DNA from: Molanna angustata
Taxonomy: Eukaryota; Arthropoda; Insecta; Trichoptera; Molannidae
Assembly (NCBI GenBank): GCA_963576475.1
Contig: OY754984.1
Span: 18,253,215 to 18,317,214 of the forward strand
Length of the DNA stretch: 64,000 nt
Direction: 5' to 3'
Both the position numbers and the translations under genes were made by a program. Positions 54,990 through 64,000 of this stretch are shown here, piece by piece. The stretch's first letter is position 1; each line of letters starts with the position of its first letter. The notes under the pieces are model-generated. The model was not told the origin of the DNA. It did not search any database and saw only the letters and a program-made list of their open reading frames with translations.

Positions 54990-56636
54990 CTAGCTATAAT
55001 TTTCCAATGAACATTCAGCGAGGGCTCCTTACCAAATATATGGAAAAGAGCACTCATTACCCCTATCCACAAAAACGGCGATGTTAATAATATTGAAAAT
55101 CATAGACCGATTACTAAGCTGACATAATTCAGTAAGATATTAGAAAAAATTGTTGTAGACCAAATTAACCCAATTATCAGGACTGCAATCTCCGAAAAGC
55201 AACGTGGATTTCTCTGTAAAAGATCAGTTGAAACAAATATTTTAAAATTCTCTCAGGTCGCAATATCAGCTCTACATGAAAATTACCAACTTGACGCGAT
55301 ATACATGGATTTCGCTAAAGCCTTTGACAAGATTAACCAAGACATTTTGTTATTAAAAATTTGGAACTTCGGCATACGCGGTAATCTATATAGATGGCTT
55401 GAATCTTATGTTAAGAATCGATCTCAAGCAGTTGCTGTGAGAGGGTTCACATCATGCTTTAGACCTACACCATCCGGAGTTCCTCAAGGATCTCATCTTG
55501 GACCTTTGCTCTTTCTTATATATACATATAAATGACATACCCACTTGTATTAAAAATTCCGAAATAATTCTATTTGCCGACAACACCAAATTATTTAAAA
55601 CCATTCAATCAACTCAAGACTGTCTACACCTACAAAATGACCTTGACAATCTTACCGAATACTGCGAAAAAAACCAACTTTACCTTAACACCAGAAAATG
55701 TTTCATTACAACTTTTAAAAGAATAAAAACTCCCATCGAATTCAATTACAAAATTAATGACTCCAGTCTCTCCCGTAAATCCGAGGCAAAAGACCTGGGA
55801 GTGATTCTGGATGATAAGCTCAACTTTATTTCCCACATTAATAATGTTATTGGCAGAAGCTACAAGGGTTTGGGCTTTATCTTAAGAGTGACCAAACCAT
55901 TTAAGAATATTGATTCTCTTAAAATTTTATTCAACTCATATGTTCGAAGTCACGTGGAATTCGCAACCACTGTATGGAATCTTCATTATTAGTTGCACAT
56001 AGACAACATAGAAAGAATCCAAAAAAAAATCATTAAACACCTCGATTTGAGAACTAGACGATTTGGTATCAGTTATGAGGAATCTTTAAAACACCACCAA
56101 ATGTTACCACTTAACAAAAGAAGGGGTAGTGATATATGTTTCCTATATAAATTACTCAACAACCAAATAGATAGTCCGTATCTCCTAGGACAAATCCCAT
56201 TCAACTGCCCCGCCAGACAAAACCGCCAGAACCTCCTTTTTTACACTAAATACTCAAGAACAAACTATGCAAATAACACTATTATTTATTAACCGTTGCT
56301 GCAATATGTCGTACTATCATCAATATTATAATGAATACTTTATGTAGCAAATTTTGGTATGTCCAATACTATATTAATATGACAACTCACCCTTTCCTCC
56401 TCTCCTACCTTTCTTCATGTCCCACCCTCGCTTCATAAAATACACACACACACACACATCACAATTGTACACTTACACCACACTTTTGTCTTTGACTTTG
56501 TACTGAATTGTCTTTATTATATTAATCTGTGGAACAATGTAATTGGCTTACTTTCCTGATTATTATTTTTTTTTATTATGTAATGTAAAATATGTAACAG
56601 CTGTTTTGTTTCCCAAAATAAAATAAATAAATAAAT
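54990..56636 (+). mobile_element. Jockey-like LINE, RT half, inactivated
   Basis: Translates through most of the RT: WKRALITPIHKNGDVNNIEN, YMDFAKAFDKINQD, GVPQGSHLGPLLF, IILFADNTKLF, AKDLGVILDDKLNF and a C-terminal domain to TKYSRTNYANN. Damage: a TAA near 55125, a frameshift in a TATATACATATAA run near 55520, FADN in place of the catalytic FADD, and a TAG at 55990. The endonuclease is lost by 5' truncation. The 3' UTR ends in (AAAT)n at about 56636, where the next element is inserted. Confidence 0.85.
55305..56292 (+). pseudogene. LINE reverse transcriptase, broken
   Basis: Three frames, 55305-55535, 55498-55992 and 55993-56292, cover the palm to the C-terminus. Motif A is MDFAKAFD and motif B is SGVPQGSHLGP. 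Motif C is FADN: the second catalytic Asp is Asn (codon AAC for GAC), which should abolish polymerisation even without the frameshift. Confidence 0.85.
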
Positions 56637-57733
56637 GGTAATTATTCAGAATAGTATGTAAACGCCAATTTTGTTGATTTTTTGTCTATAGGTAGATAAA
56701 AATATACAGATTACGGGAAAAATATTCATTTTCCCGGGAAACGTCTAGAAAAATAAAAAAAAATAATATTAAATTACGAAAAATGTATGAAGATATCCTT
56801 GCAAATAGTTGCTTTTTGACATCTATAGGCGAATATTCAAACTAATTTTTAGTATAGAAACACGCGGCGAAAATCTGAAGTTAATGAAAATTCTATGAAA
56901 TATCGAAAATTAATAAAGTTTAAAAAAATACAAGGTTATAAAATATTTAAATACTACTTAAATTTGATTTTTTTGACACTGGTTGAAAACGAGAATTCCG
57001 GTTAGATTAAGTATATCGAAATCATTTTAGGTCATCAAAATGAAATATAGTATGCTTTGCGCGTGAGCAAAATGCATTATGCATTGAGTGACAGTATGTA
57101 ATGCAACTCGCTACATACAAATATAAATAATAATTACATACAAACCTAACCTAACCAATTTTTACCAAAAGTTTGCTTACAATAGGTTGGTTAGGTTTGT
57201 ATTTAGTCATTATTGCGACTCGCGTGAGCGAGTTGCATTATACATTGAGTGACAGTATGTTATGCAACTCGCTCACACGAGTCGCAATAATAACTACATA
57301 CAAACCTAACCTAACCAATTTTTACCCAAAGTTTGCTTATAATAACGTAATATTATTTTTATGATATTACAATAATAACTACATACATTCAAACTTTTTA
57401 TTTTAATTAAAGTTATTTATATAAATTCGGTGTTAATGAGAAATAGTTTTTGTAAACAAAGTATGGCAAAACGTATTCGTTTCTATTCGCCGATAGATGT
57501 CAACAAAGTATGGCAAAACTATTGTATTCGTTTCTATTCGCCGATAGATGTCCCAAAACCACCAAATTGTATGGATTTTTCCATACATTTTTCCGTAAGT
57601 TTAATTTTTTTTTATTTTTCCTGGGCGTTTCCCGGGAAAATGAATATTTTTCCCGTAATCTGTATATTTTTATCTACCTATAGACAAAAAATCAACAAAA
57701 TTGGCGTTTACATAATATTCTGAATAATTACCA
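56637..57733. mobile_element. 1.1-kb DNA element with TIRs over 100 bp
   Basis: Left end TGGTAATTATTCAGAATAGT..., right end the complement of the same text, with pairing through TTTTGTCTATAGGTAGATAA, ATTACGGGAAAAATATTC and CCCGGGAAACG, in all more than 100 bp with few mismatches. It sits between (AAAT)n tracts. The interior has repeated TGAGTGACAGTATGT and ACAAACCTAACCTAACC blocks in both orientations and a tandem duplication (TATTCGCCGATAGATGTC, 57460-57552), but no transposase. Confidence 0.8.
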
Positions 57734-57887
57734 AATAAATAAATAAATAAGTACATATGCGTCTTCCTACGTTCCCTAAAATAAGTTTAAATGCTTGTGC
57801 TATAGGTGAACGAAATCGGTCGAGGCAGGATTCGAACTCGCGACCACTGGATTATGCCCAGCTCGCTAACTGCTCTGCCATCGACCC
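57734..57887 (-). mobile_element. tRNA-derived SINE S4
   Basis: Complement of GGTCGAGGCAGGATTCGAAC (B box) and CTCTGCCATCGACCC (A box side). Its 3' end is replaced by (AAAT)n next to the 1.1-kb element. Confidence 0.8.
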
Positions 57888-58392
57888 ATTTAAATATTTA
57901 AAACATGTTTGCTGTGATGCTTCTTAGTTGATGTTTTTTGCGAGCAAAAATCTACTATGCCATGCAAAATATTCCTTCCTAGTATCCGAGTCTGAATGAA
58001 CAAATCGACAGTTGGATAAAGTGGGTCAAAAATTATGAAATGAAAAATAACTGAAAGCTATATATTCAAATTATAGATAATTAAAAAAATGCACAATTAC
58101 TTTTTCTATAGCAACCGTTTTACTATCCCGAGACAGTCCTGTTTACATTTTTTTTGGTCCTGTTTACATACACAAGTAAAAAAATTGCACGAATTCATGA
58201 CATATGAAATAATCTCTCAACAGATGGCGTTAGAAGAACTTTCATCGTCATTCTATAGATGACAGTATTATTTTCTCCTATAAATACATAGTTCCACTTC
58301 GTATCCATTGAGGTATTAAAGTGTGCCATAAAAAATACGTTTGTTTAACCATCAAGGATACCAGCCCCCCTAGACATCGTGTCATATAGCCA

Positions 58393-58476
58393 AAGAAAAG
58401 ATAACTCAATGTATGGAAGTGACAGTTACCAGTCACGTGACTACTGTCACTTCCATACATTGAGTTATCTTTTCTT
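58393..58476. repeat. Perfect 34-bp inverted repeat
   Basis: AAGAAAAGATAACTCAATGT plus ATGGAAGTGACAGT and its exact complement, around TACC-AGTCACGTGACT, itself a palindrome. No known family. Confidence 0.9.
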
Positions 58477-58864
58477 GTATCTTTTCCTGAGCTAAATGAT
58501 ATGTTATGTAGAGGGGCAGGATCCCACAAAAACAAAGACATGAAATACAATATGTAATCGGCATAAAAAGAACGTCTGAATCACATTACACAACAGCACG
58601 AATGAAAAAAGAAAAAAAAAAGAATGGAAATCGAAGCGAAGAAAGAAACAAGGAGGGGCTTAGAGAACGGAGCGCAATTTTCGCAGCGTGCACGATCCAA
58701 GAAAAAATATTCATTTATCTAGTGGTAGTGATAGATGTATTTTCAGAGAAAGAGAAATTTTTCCATATGGGCACAGCGACGAGTTTACACGAAACACAAA
58801 AAAAACAGCATGCATAGTAGTAACATGGCGGGTGGGGGGACATGTTTGAACGTAAATTATTTAT

Positions 58865-58950
58865 GGACCTACGGTGCTGCCCTCTACCGGCGGATGGAAA
58901 AAAAATCACTGGCAATCGTTTTTTTTTACTCGCCACTGCTGTGGAACAGT
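58865..58950 (+). repeat. Dispersed repeat W, single unit
   Basis: GGTGCTGCCCTCTACCGGCG, GATGGAAAAAAAATCA, TGGCAATCG, TTTACTCGCCACTGCTGTGG. A tandem version is at 60474-60625. Confidence 0.75.
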
Positions 58951-59609
58951 AGAGAGTTATGATTTCAAAAAAATTAAGGGTATTTTGTACGTCGATTTAT
59001 TTACCATCGTGTAATTTAAATTTATGAAAAACAATAAAATATTATGCCTGAACTTAAAAGGGGTTTTTGACATGTAGGCGATTTTGTGTTTTTTTATTAT
59101 TATTTAAGAGACACTAACAGAGAAATTGACTTTAAAAAATACAAAATATGTAAATACAAAAGAACATGTAAGGTCAACTCTCCAATTACGAGTGCCTGCA
59201 GCATGTTATATCAAAATACCTATGATAAGGTGGTAGGAGGAGAAAAAGGGGATAAATTCAAGGACCATAGTTGATCCTAGGGTTGTTCTTGTGATTATAT
59301 TATAATATCTTTACTCAATTGTTTATATTTTGCATCTTTTAAATTACAGATGTCCAAATCAGTCAAAAGTCTATTGTCGTTATCAAAAATTTTCGGATTA
59401 TTTCATTTTTGCCAAGGTTTGTATGAAATGGTGAAATTGAAAATATGTTATGTTGTCTACTATTAAAAAATTACACTCTAAAATTAATTAGTTCAAGTAA
59501 ATTGGGATAGTCTGTTAAATTATGTAAGGTTTTATACAGAAATAAAATTCCACTTAGAATTCTACGATCACTTAAAGAACCAATTTGTTAATGCATATTG
59601 GCCATAGTA

Positions 59610-60243
59610 CCCCCTATTCAGTAACTGTTGTAACTAAAATAGGAACGTTCTAAATTTGTAGATTTTAGATGTACGGCCTAATTTCAGCGTAATAAAATAT
59701 AAATTTGTACTCAATGGAATAGAAACGTACCTATATTGGCCGGAACGTTCTTAAAAAGCTACTGAATCTGACGTATTATGAAAATTATGAAATTTTCATA
59801 ATTATTCAAAATACGTCTAATTTAGGATTTTTTAAAAACATTCCGGCCAATATAGGTACGTTCCTATTCCATTTAGTCCAAATTTATATTTTATAACGCT
59901 GAAATAAGACCGTAAATCTAAAGTCTACAATTTTAAACGTTCCTATTTTACTTTTTTTAACTTTTCTACGGACAATTCTTGGTAGAACTCCATTTCAAAT
60001 AATAAATAAATTTGGAATGGTAAAATAAAACCAAAGTTTTCAGTTCTACTAATTTAATGACACTGACTAGTTTCGGTCATCCAGTGACCATTTTCAAAGT
60101 GTCACTTTGAAAATGGTCACTGGATGACCGAAACTAGTCAGTGTCATTAAATTAGTAGAACTGAAAACTTTGGTTTTATTTTACCATTCCAAATTTATTT
60201 ATTATTGTTCCTATTTTAGTTACAATAGTTACTGAATAGGGGG
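59610..60243. mobile_element. Foldback DNA element at a TA target
   Basis: TIR CCCCCTATTCAGTAAC perfect at both ends, flanked by TA. The arms extend as a palindrome of about 170 bp each (GGCCGGAACGTT, ACGTACCTATATTGGCC), meeting near ATGAAATTTTCAT. The right arm is interrupted at GTTCCTATTTTA by 59951-60206. No ORF; a MITE of a TA-targeting superfamily such as Tc1/mariner is plausible. Confidence 0.8.
59951..60206 (-). mobile_element. Foldback element with hammerhead-like core, P3
   Basis: Flanked exactly by GTTCCTATTTTA (59939-59950 and 60207-60218). Positions 59998-60101 and 60103-60206 are perfect 104-bp inverted arms around one base. Each arm reads outward TTGAAAATG, hairpin GGTCA-CTGGA-TGACC, then GAA-A-CTAG-T-C. 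A 47-bp non-palindromic part (59951-59997) contains AATTCTTGGTAGAA and a terminal A-run on the minus strand. The long target duplication and A-run point to retrotransposition; Penelope-like is the best guess. Confidence 0.75.
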
Positions 60244-60473
60244 TATTGTAATTCAAAAACCTATTTTTAGTTCGATAATTTATGAATTTTAAAAACTTGT
60301 TCTGAATCCGTTCTATTTGAAGAATATGAATATTATAGGATGGACTCCATATTATTATTGATTCGAATTCTAAGATACTTCGTATGTTTGGCGTAATATG
60401 AAATTTTGTGTACCTACTCAAAGAATCAAGCAAGGCGGGAAGGTATGTTTGTAAAGTAAATAATTTGTATACC

Positions 60474-60625
60474 TGCGGTGCTGCCCTCTGGCGGCAGATG
60501 GAAAAAAAATCAGTAGCAATTGTTTTAATTTTACTCGCCTCTACTCTGCTGCCCTCTGGCGGCGGATGGAAAAAAATCAGTAGCAATTGTTTAAATTTTA
60601 CTCGCCACTACTGTGGAATAATGGA
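60474..60625 (+). repeat. Dispersed repeat W, two tandem units
   Basis: CTGCCCTCTGGCGGCAGATG...TCAGTAGCAATTGTTTTAAT occurs twice with a period near 65 bp, ending ACTCGCCACTACTGTGG as in the 58.9-kb copy. Confidence 0.8.
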
Positions 60626-60631
60626 TAGTTA

Positions 60632-60766
60632 TAAAACAAGGACATAAACATTCTCATAACTAAGCAAATGCTTGTGTTACAGGTGAATATTACCGAACGA
60701 GGCGGAATTCGAACCCACGTCCATTGGATTATCAATCAAGCGCGCTGACCAGTCTGCCACCGACTC
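60632..60766 (-). mobile_element. tRNA-derived SINE S4, diverged
   Basis: AAAACAAGGACATAAACATT (tail), GGCGGAATTCGAACCCACG (B box) and CAGTCTGCCACCGACTC (A box side). More mutated than the other S4 copies. Confidence 0.75.
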
Positions 60767-61159
60767 ATCAAAAATATTATAGTTAAAATGCATTACATAG
60801 GAAACTTAGAGCTTGTTTGTTTTCCATCGTTTTTCTCTTACAAAACATTCAAAATGCTTTCACGTTCTGGAAAACTGCGTTTTTATTTTATGAACCAAAA
60901 TATATATAATAGAAACCTACTTTATAAATTGCATTCAGAGATTGACAACCATTTAAGAAGAAATATTTGTGCATCACTATCCATCAAGGGCGTTCCTAGA
61001 ACCTTCATACTACTCAAACATTGAAAGAAATTTGGAAAATGTCGAATACTTTTAGCATAAGTTGACGGTCGTTCAGTGGCCATAAAAATATTTTTCAATC
61101 ACATTCCAAAATAATATTTACATTTTTTGGCATTGAAAATAACTGTATCTATATTTAAC

Positions 61160-61390
61160 TTTTTGACCGTCAGTTCTTGATAGAATTTGTTAAAAATTTT
61201 TATAATTAAAAATAAAAAACGTGTTTAAAATCAATTCCACTATTTATTAAGACTACAAATTACAACCGGTTTCGGATCGGTTTACTACTTGAAAATGTGC
61301 TTAGCATGAAACCGGTTGTAGGTTGTAGTCTTAATAAGTAGTGGAATTGATTTTAAACACGTTTTTTTTTATTACTTATAAAAAAAAATT
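61160..61390 (-). mobile_element. Foldback element with hammerhead-like core, P4
   Basis: Same family as P3: a CAGTTCTTGATAGAA segment precedes the left arm. Arms of about 75 bp (CGTGTTTAAAATCAATTCCA..., AGACTACAAATTACAACCGG) surround an unpaired centre containing, on the plus strand, CTTGAAAATG, TGC-TTA-GCA, then GAA-A-CCGG-T-T. Here only one full core remains because the left arm stops at the GAAAC complement. Confidence 0.7.
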
Positions 61391-61399
61391 ATGAAACCG

Positions 61400-61880
61400 T
61401 ATCTGCGTTTCAATCTCCAATCTTGTAGTATGGTTGCAATAAAATTAGTTCTTAAATTACTATATTTTTTCTTGCAATAACAGTTTTTACAACCTGTTTA
61501 TTATGTTTTAAGTTATTCTTTGCATATTATATTTATAAGCAAGCCAAAGTTTCGGCTTCTATAAGCTATTTCGCTACTGCTTATCTGTGCAGAGGAGTTT
61601 AGGGTTGTCCACAACCCACTCTTTTTTTTAAATAACACCGTCATCAAAACTGCCTGTGGTAGAGAAATAAAAAAGAGTTGAACCATTTAAATAATGTTGA
61701 AACCCGTGATTAATGGTCTTATTATTTCGCCCCTTATCATCTTTGTTCAAATTGATATTACTTTCTCGAATGTTTACTTCAGCACTTAAAAAAATGATTG
61801 GATATTTCCGTTATTTACTTGGACTTATAATTTTTGATCTGCGTATTCAAATTTACGGTATAACCATGAACTGCAGAGCC
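61400..61880. other. No recognisable gene; one inverted X-box
   Basis: GGAGTTTAGGGTTGTCCACA with ACCCACTC near 61590 is an inverted X-related box. Nothing else recognised. Confidence 0.4.
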
Positions 61881-61884
61881 TATT

Positions 61885-62165
61885 GAAGGAACCAAATATC
61901 GTTCTAACGATCAAAAAGGAGGCTCCGCTGGTTAGGAGACGGACATCGTATGAACTATGACCAGACACCGAAAAAAATCCTCACAACACGTCTGGAGGAA
62001 AAAAGAGGTGTGGGAAGGTTTAAATTACGATGAATGGATGGAGTCGATAGGGACCTTTCAATAGCCCATGTGTGGAATTGGCCTTAGATAGGGTGCAATG
62101 GAGACGATTCCTTGAGGAGGCCATGGCCCATCCTGGGCTGTAGAGCCACTGATGATGATGTATTT
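61885..62165 (+). pseudogene. RTE-like LINE C-terminal remnant
   Basis: RRLRWLGDGHRMNYDQTPKK, ILTTRLEEKRGVGRFKLR, then LRRPWPILGC and a GATGATGATG end. Same subfamily as 50590-50865; frames broken. Confidence 0.65.
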
Positions 62166-62513
62166 AGATTTTAATATTTTCATAATTTTCGACTGCTTAC
62201 TATAAAACATCATATAACAAATGACACCTAAGGCTAGAAAAATGCGAATGGTCACACTAGCCCTCAAGAACAAAATCAGAAGTTCACTGACATAAACAGT
62301 AAGATAAAAAAAACGCCAGTCAGAAATGGAATAGGCAACATAAAATGAAGACCACCAGACCACATTGTAAACCAGATGATTTAAATGGATCTTCCCCAAT
62401 AGTCAAAAGAAATTATGGATTATGCAATGAATAAGGATTCTGCACAGAAACGACCCTTAAGAATAGCAACTACCAGGACGATACAGTTTAAAGACAAGAA
62501 AAACCGACACTGA

Positions 62514-62622
62514 GGGCCGTATTTATAAACCATTCTCAGTACTTAAATAAATACTTAACACACCGAAATGTATGGAATTTGTCATTTTAAGTATTGAGAA
62601 AATTCTTTTATAAATTCAGGCC
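62514..62622. mobile_element. Short foldback MITE, about 109 bp
   Basis: GGGCCGTATTTATAAACCAT...CTCAGTACTTAAA pairs with TTTTAAGTATTGAG...TTTTATAAATTCAGGCC. Arms of about 40 bp with mismatches. The termini resemble those of the 36.9-kb MITE (GGCCCGGTATTACAG) only in general form. Confidence 0.65.
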
Positions 62623-62754
62623 TAACAGTCGATCTACATACGTAGGCGATAAAAAAATATTAAGAATCATATTAAACGCTAAGGAAAGCCTGTGATGGCT
62701 GGTATTAGCAGAGATTTCTAAAAAAATGTTAAGCTATCCTGAAGACTTACTTCT

Positions 62755-62962
62755 TGTTTACTGTGCAACTAACAGGTAATACGTCAAATATTAATTTAAC
62801 ATTCAACCAATAACAAGTTGCCACATTCTGGAGACTTATGATATTTATAGTCTCACAGATACAGACTGAAAACACAATTAAAAACTGTTTCTCCACCAGG
62901 AATTGAACCCGGGATCTTTGGTTCAGGTGTCAGATATCTAACAAATTGAGCCACGAAGACCG
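62755..62962 (-). mobile_element. tRNA-derived SINE S3, diverged
   Basis: GTGCAACTAACAGGTAATAC, ACAAGTTGCCACATTCTGG, GAATTGAACCCGGGATC (mutated B box), TTGAGCCACGAAGACCG. Confidence 0.8.
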
Positions 62963-62969
62963 AAGATCT

Positions 62970-64000
62970 TATCTTGTCTTAATCTCAAAAATGTATTGTT
63001 ATATATAAAGTGTATATAGTGGACAATATAAACGTGGTGACGCGGATATAAAATTATTAAATAAGTGGACTGTATTTTTCGCAGGGGTGATTTATTCTTA
63101 CCAAATATTGTTATATGTTGAAATCACTGTGAGGCAGAAGGAAAAGAAATAGATTGAATACACTCACTTGATTATTCCTATTTTTCACTTGATCTGTGGC
63201 GAGCGAATGAGAATGCTATTTTAGCTGCAAATTACTGAAGGGACACAATATAGGTTAATGATCTTGGACACGGAAAATAAAATAATACATTCGTGTTTTG
63301 TCCTGTCTTCTGCTTTGTCCCAATGGTCACAACTTGTCACTTGTCACACGCGCGCAGTGTACAACAATTTTAAAATTTGAGTGTAATGGGGCGGTAAAAT
63401 GACGGAAGAGATGCGGATTCGGTATGTCTTTTCAGGAAGCAGTTTTGAAGGATACTGGCGTGTGGTAGAGGGGCGGGCAGTGATTGAAACAATTTTCCTA
63501 TTTACTTTATTTTTTGGCGTTAGCACATCGTGTATTTTTGCAATCATTCATATTGTAGTATGCCATTTTAGTACGGTGGGGACTGGAAGAATATTTATTT
63601 TTCAACTACGAGGATGCATCATGCTGAAACATGGCACAAAAATGTGACAATTGCTGCTGCAATACATTGTAATGGATACAAACAATAGGTCTGCTCAAAT
63701 CAAACATCTGTTATGTATAGCAAAATTTTATCTTAAATGCCAATGAAGTGGATAGTACTTACCCAATGTATAGGTACACAATGTATAAAATAGATTCACA
63801 AATACTTACCACTAAACATAGATAATTAGACACAAACACACGATACGATATCACAATTGGGTTTTAATTGCCATCATACCTCCCTTAAATGATTTAATCC
63901 TAATCAAGTATCCTTTGTCCCATTCGGTATCAGGAAAGCATACATGTTAATAGGACACTCAAACAGTTTGTCTAATACTGTTTGTTCCACTATATCACCT
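62970..64000. other. No recognisable gene or repeat
   Basis: A plus-strand frame at 63399-63647 (82 aa) has hydrophobic stretches but no recognised domain and no homologue that I can name. The rest is AT-rich. Confidence 0.4.

Larger units (their letters stand above)
59340..60405 (-). mobile_element. Jockey-like LINE remnant, host of nested insertions
   Basis: Minus-strand codons SILEFESIIIWSPSYNIHIL and ERIQNKFLKFINYRTKNRF (60400-60250) continue after the insertion with SLSDRRILSGILFLYKTLHN and LTDYPNLLELINFRV (about 59580-59475). The two halves belong to one Jockey-like C-terminus, split at a TA by the element at 59610-60243. Confidence 0.8.

Noticed and set aside
63399..63647. 82-aa frame with hydrophobic segments
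   Set aside because: Starts with a plausible ATG but has no recognised domain, no conserved neighbour and no splice evidence that stands alone.

Overview
The window looks like intergenic DNA from an insect nuclear genome. It is AT-rich and holds many short, broken, overlapping open frames but no convincing multi-exon host gene. Nearly every recognisable coding fragment belongs to a retrotransposon or DNA transposon of types common in insects: CR1/Jockey-like, RTE-like and R1/I-like LINEs, mariner, tRNA-derived SINEs and MITEs. The order of insect cannot be fixed from the sequence alone.

Layout. 0.6-4 kb: dispersed repeat 'X', a TTAA-flanked MITE and a SINE. 5-8.6 kb: 3' ends of several LINE families. 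8.6-12.9 kb: one nearly complete two-ORF LINE on the minus strand, with an intact ORF1 and an ORF2 broken by one frameshift. 13.5-23.6 kb: RTE, R1 and CR1/Jockey 3' fragments and an internally deleted mariner. 25-27.6 kb: two X copies, one interrupted by a SINE and one by an RTE element with a clear target duplication. 28-29.2 kb: nine tandem copies of a 142-bp unit. 30-36.4 kb: SINEs, LINE ends, layered tandem repeats and a 35-bp minisatellite invaded by a SINE. 36.9-41.9 kb: MITEs and inverted LINE ends. 41.9-46.4 kb: TE-poor sequence in which I recognise only small fragments. 47.5-62.6 kb: four foldback palindromes with hammerhead-like cores, a degraded Jockey-like LINE, an RNase H-bearing LINE tail, a 1.1-kb long-TIR element and a three-level nested insertion.

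Three themes stand out. (1) Several LINEs with different 3' sequences share one 3' RNA hairpin whose stems change in a compensatory way, consistent with a recognition element for their reverse transcriptases. (2) Four foldback elements carry GAA-A-(4-nt self-complementary)-T-H, the 3' half of a dimer-type hammerhead ribozyme core like those of Penelope-like retroelements; the tetranucleotide differs each time yet is always self-complementary. (3) SINEs are tied to LINEs: one SINE family ends in the same tail as a LINE family present here.

Boundaries of degenerate repeats are approximate. All family names come from reading motifs by eye, without any database search.
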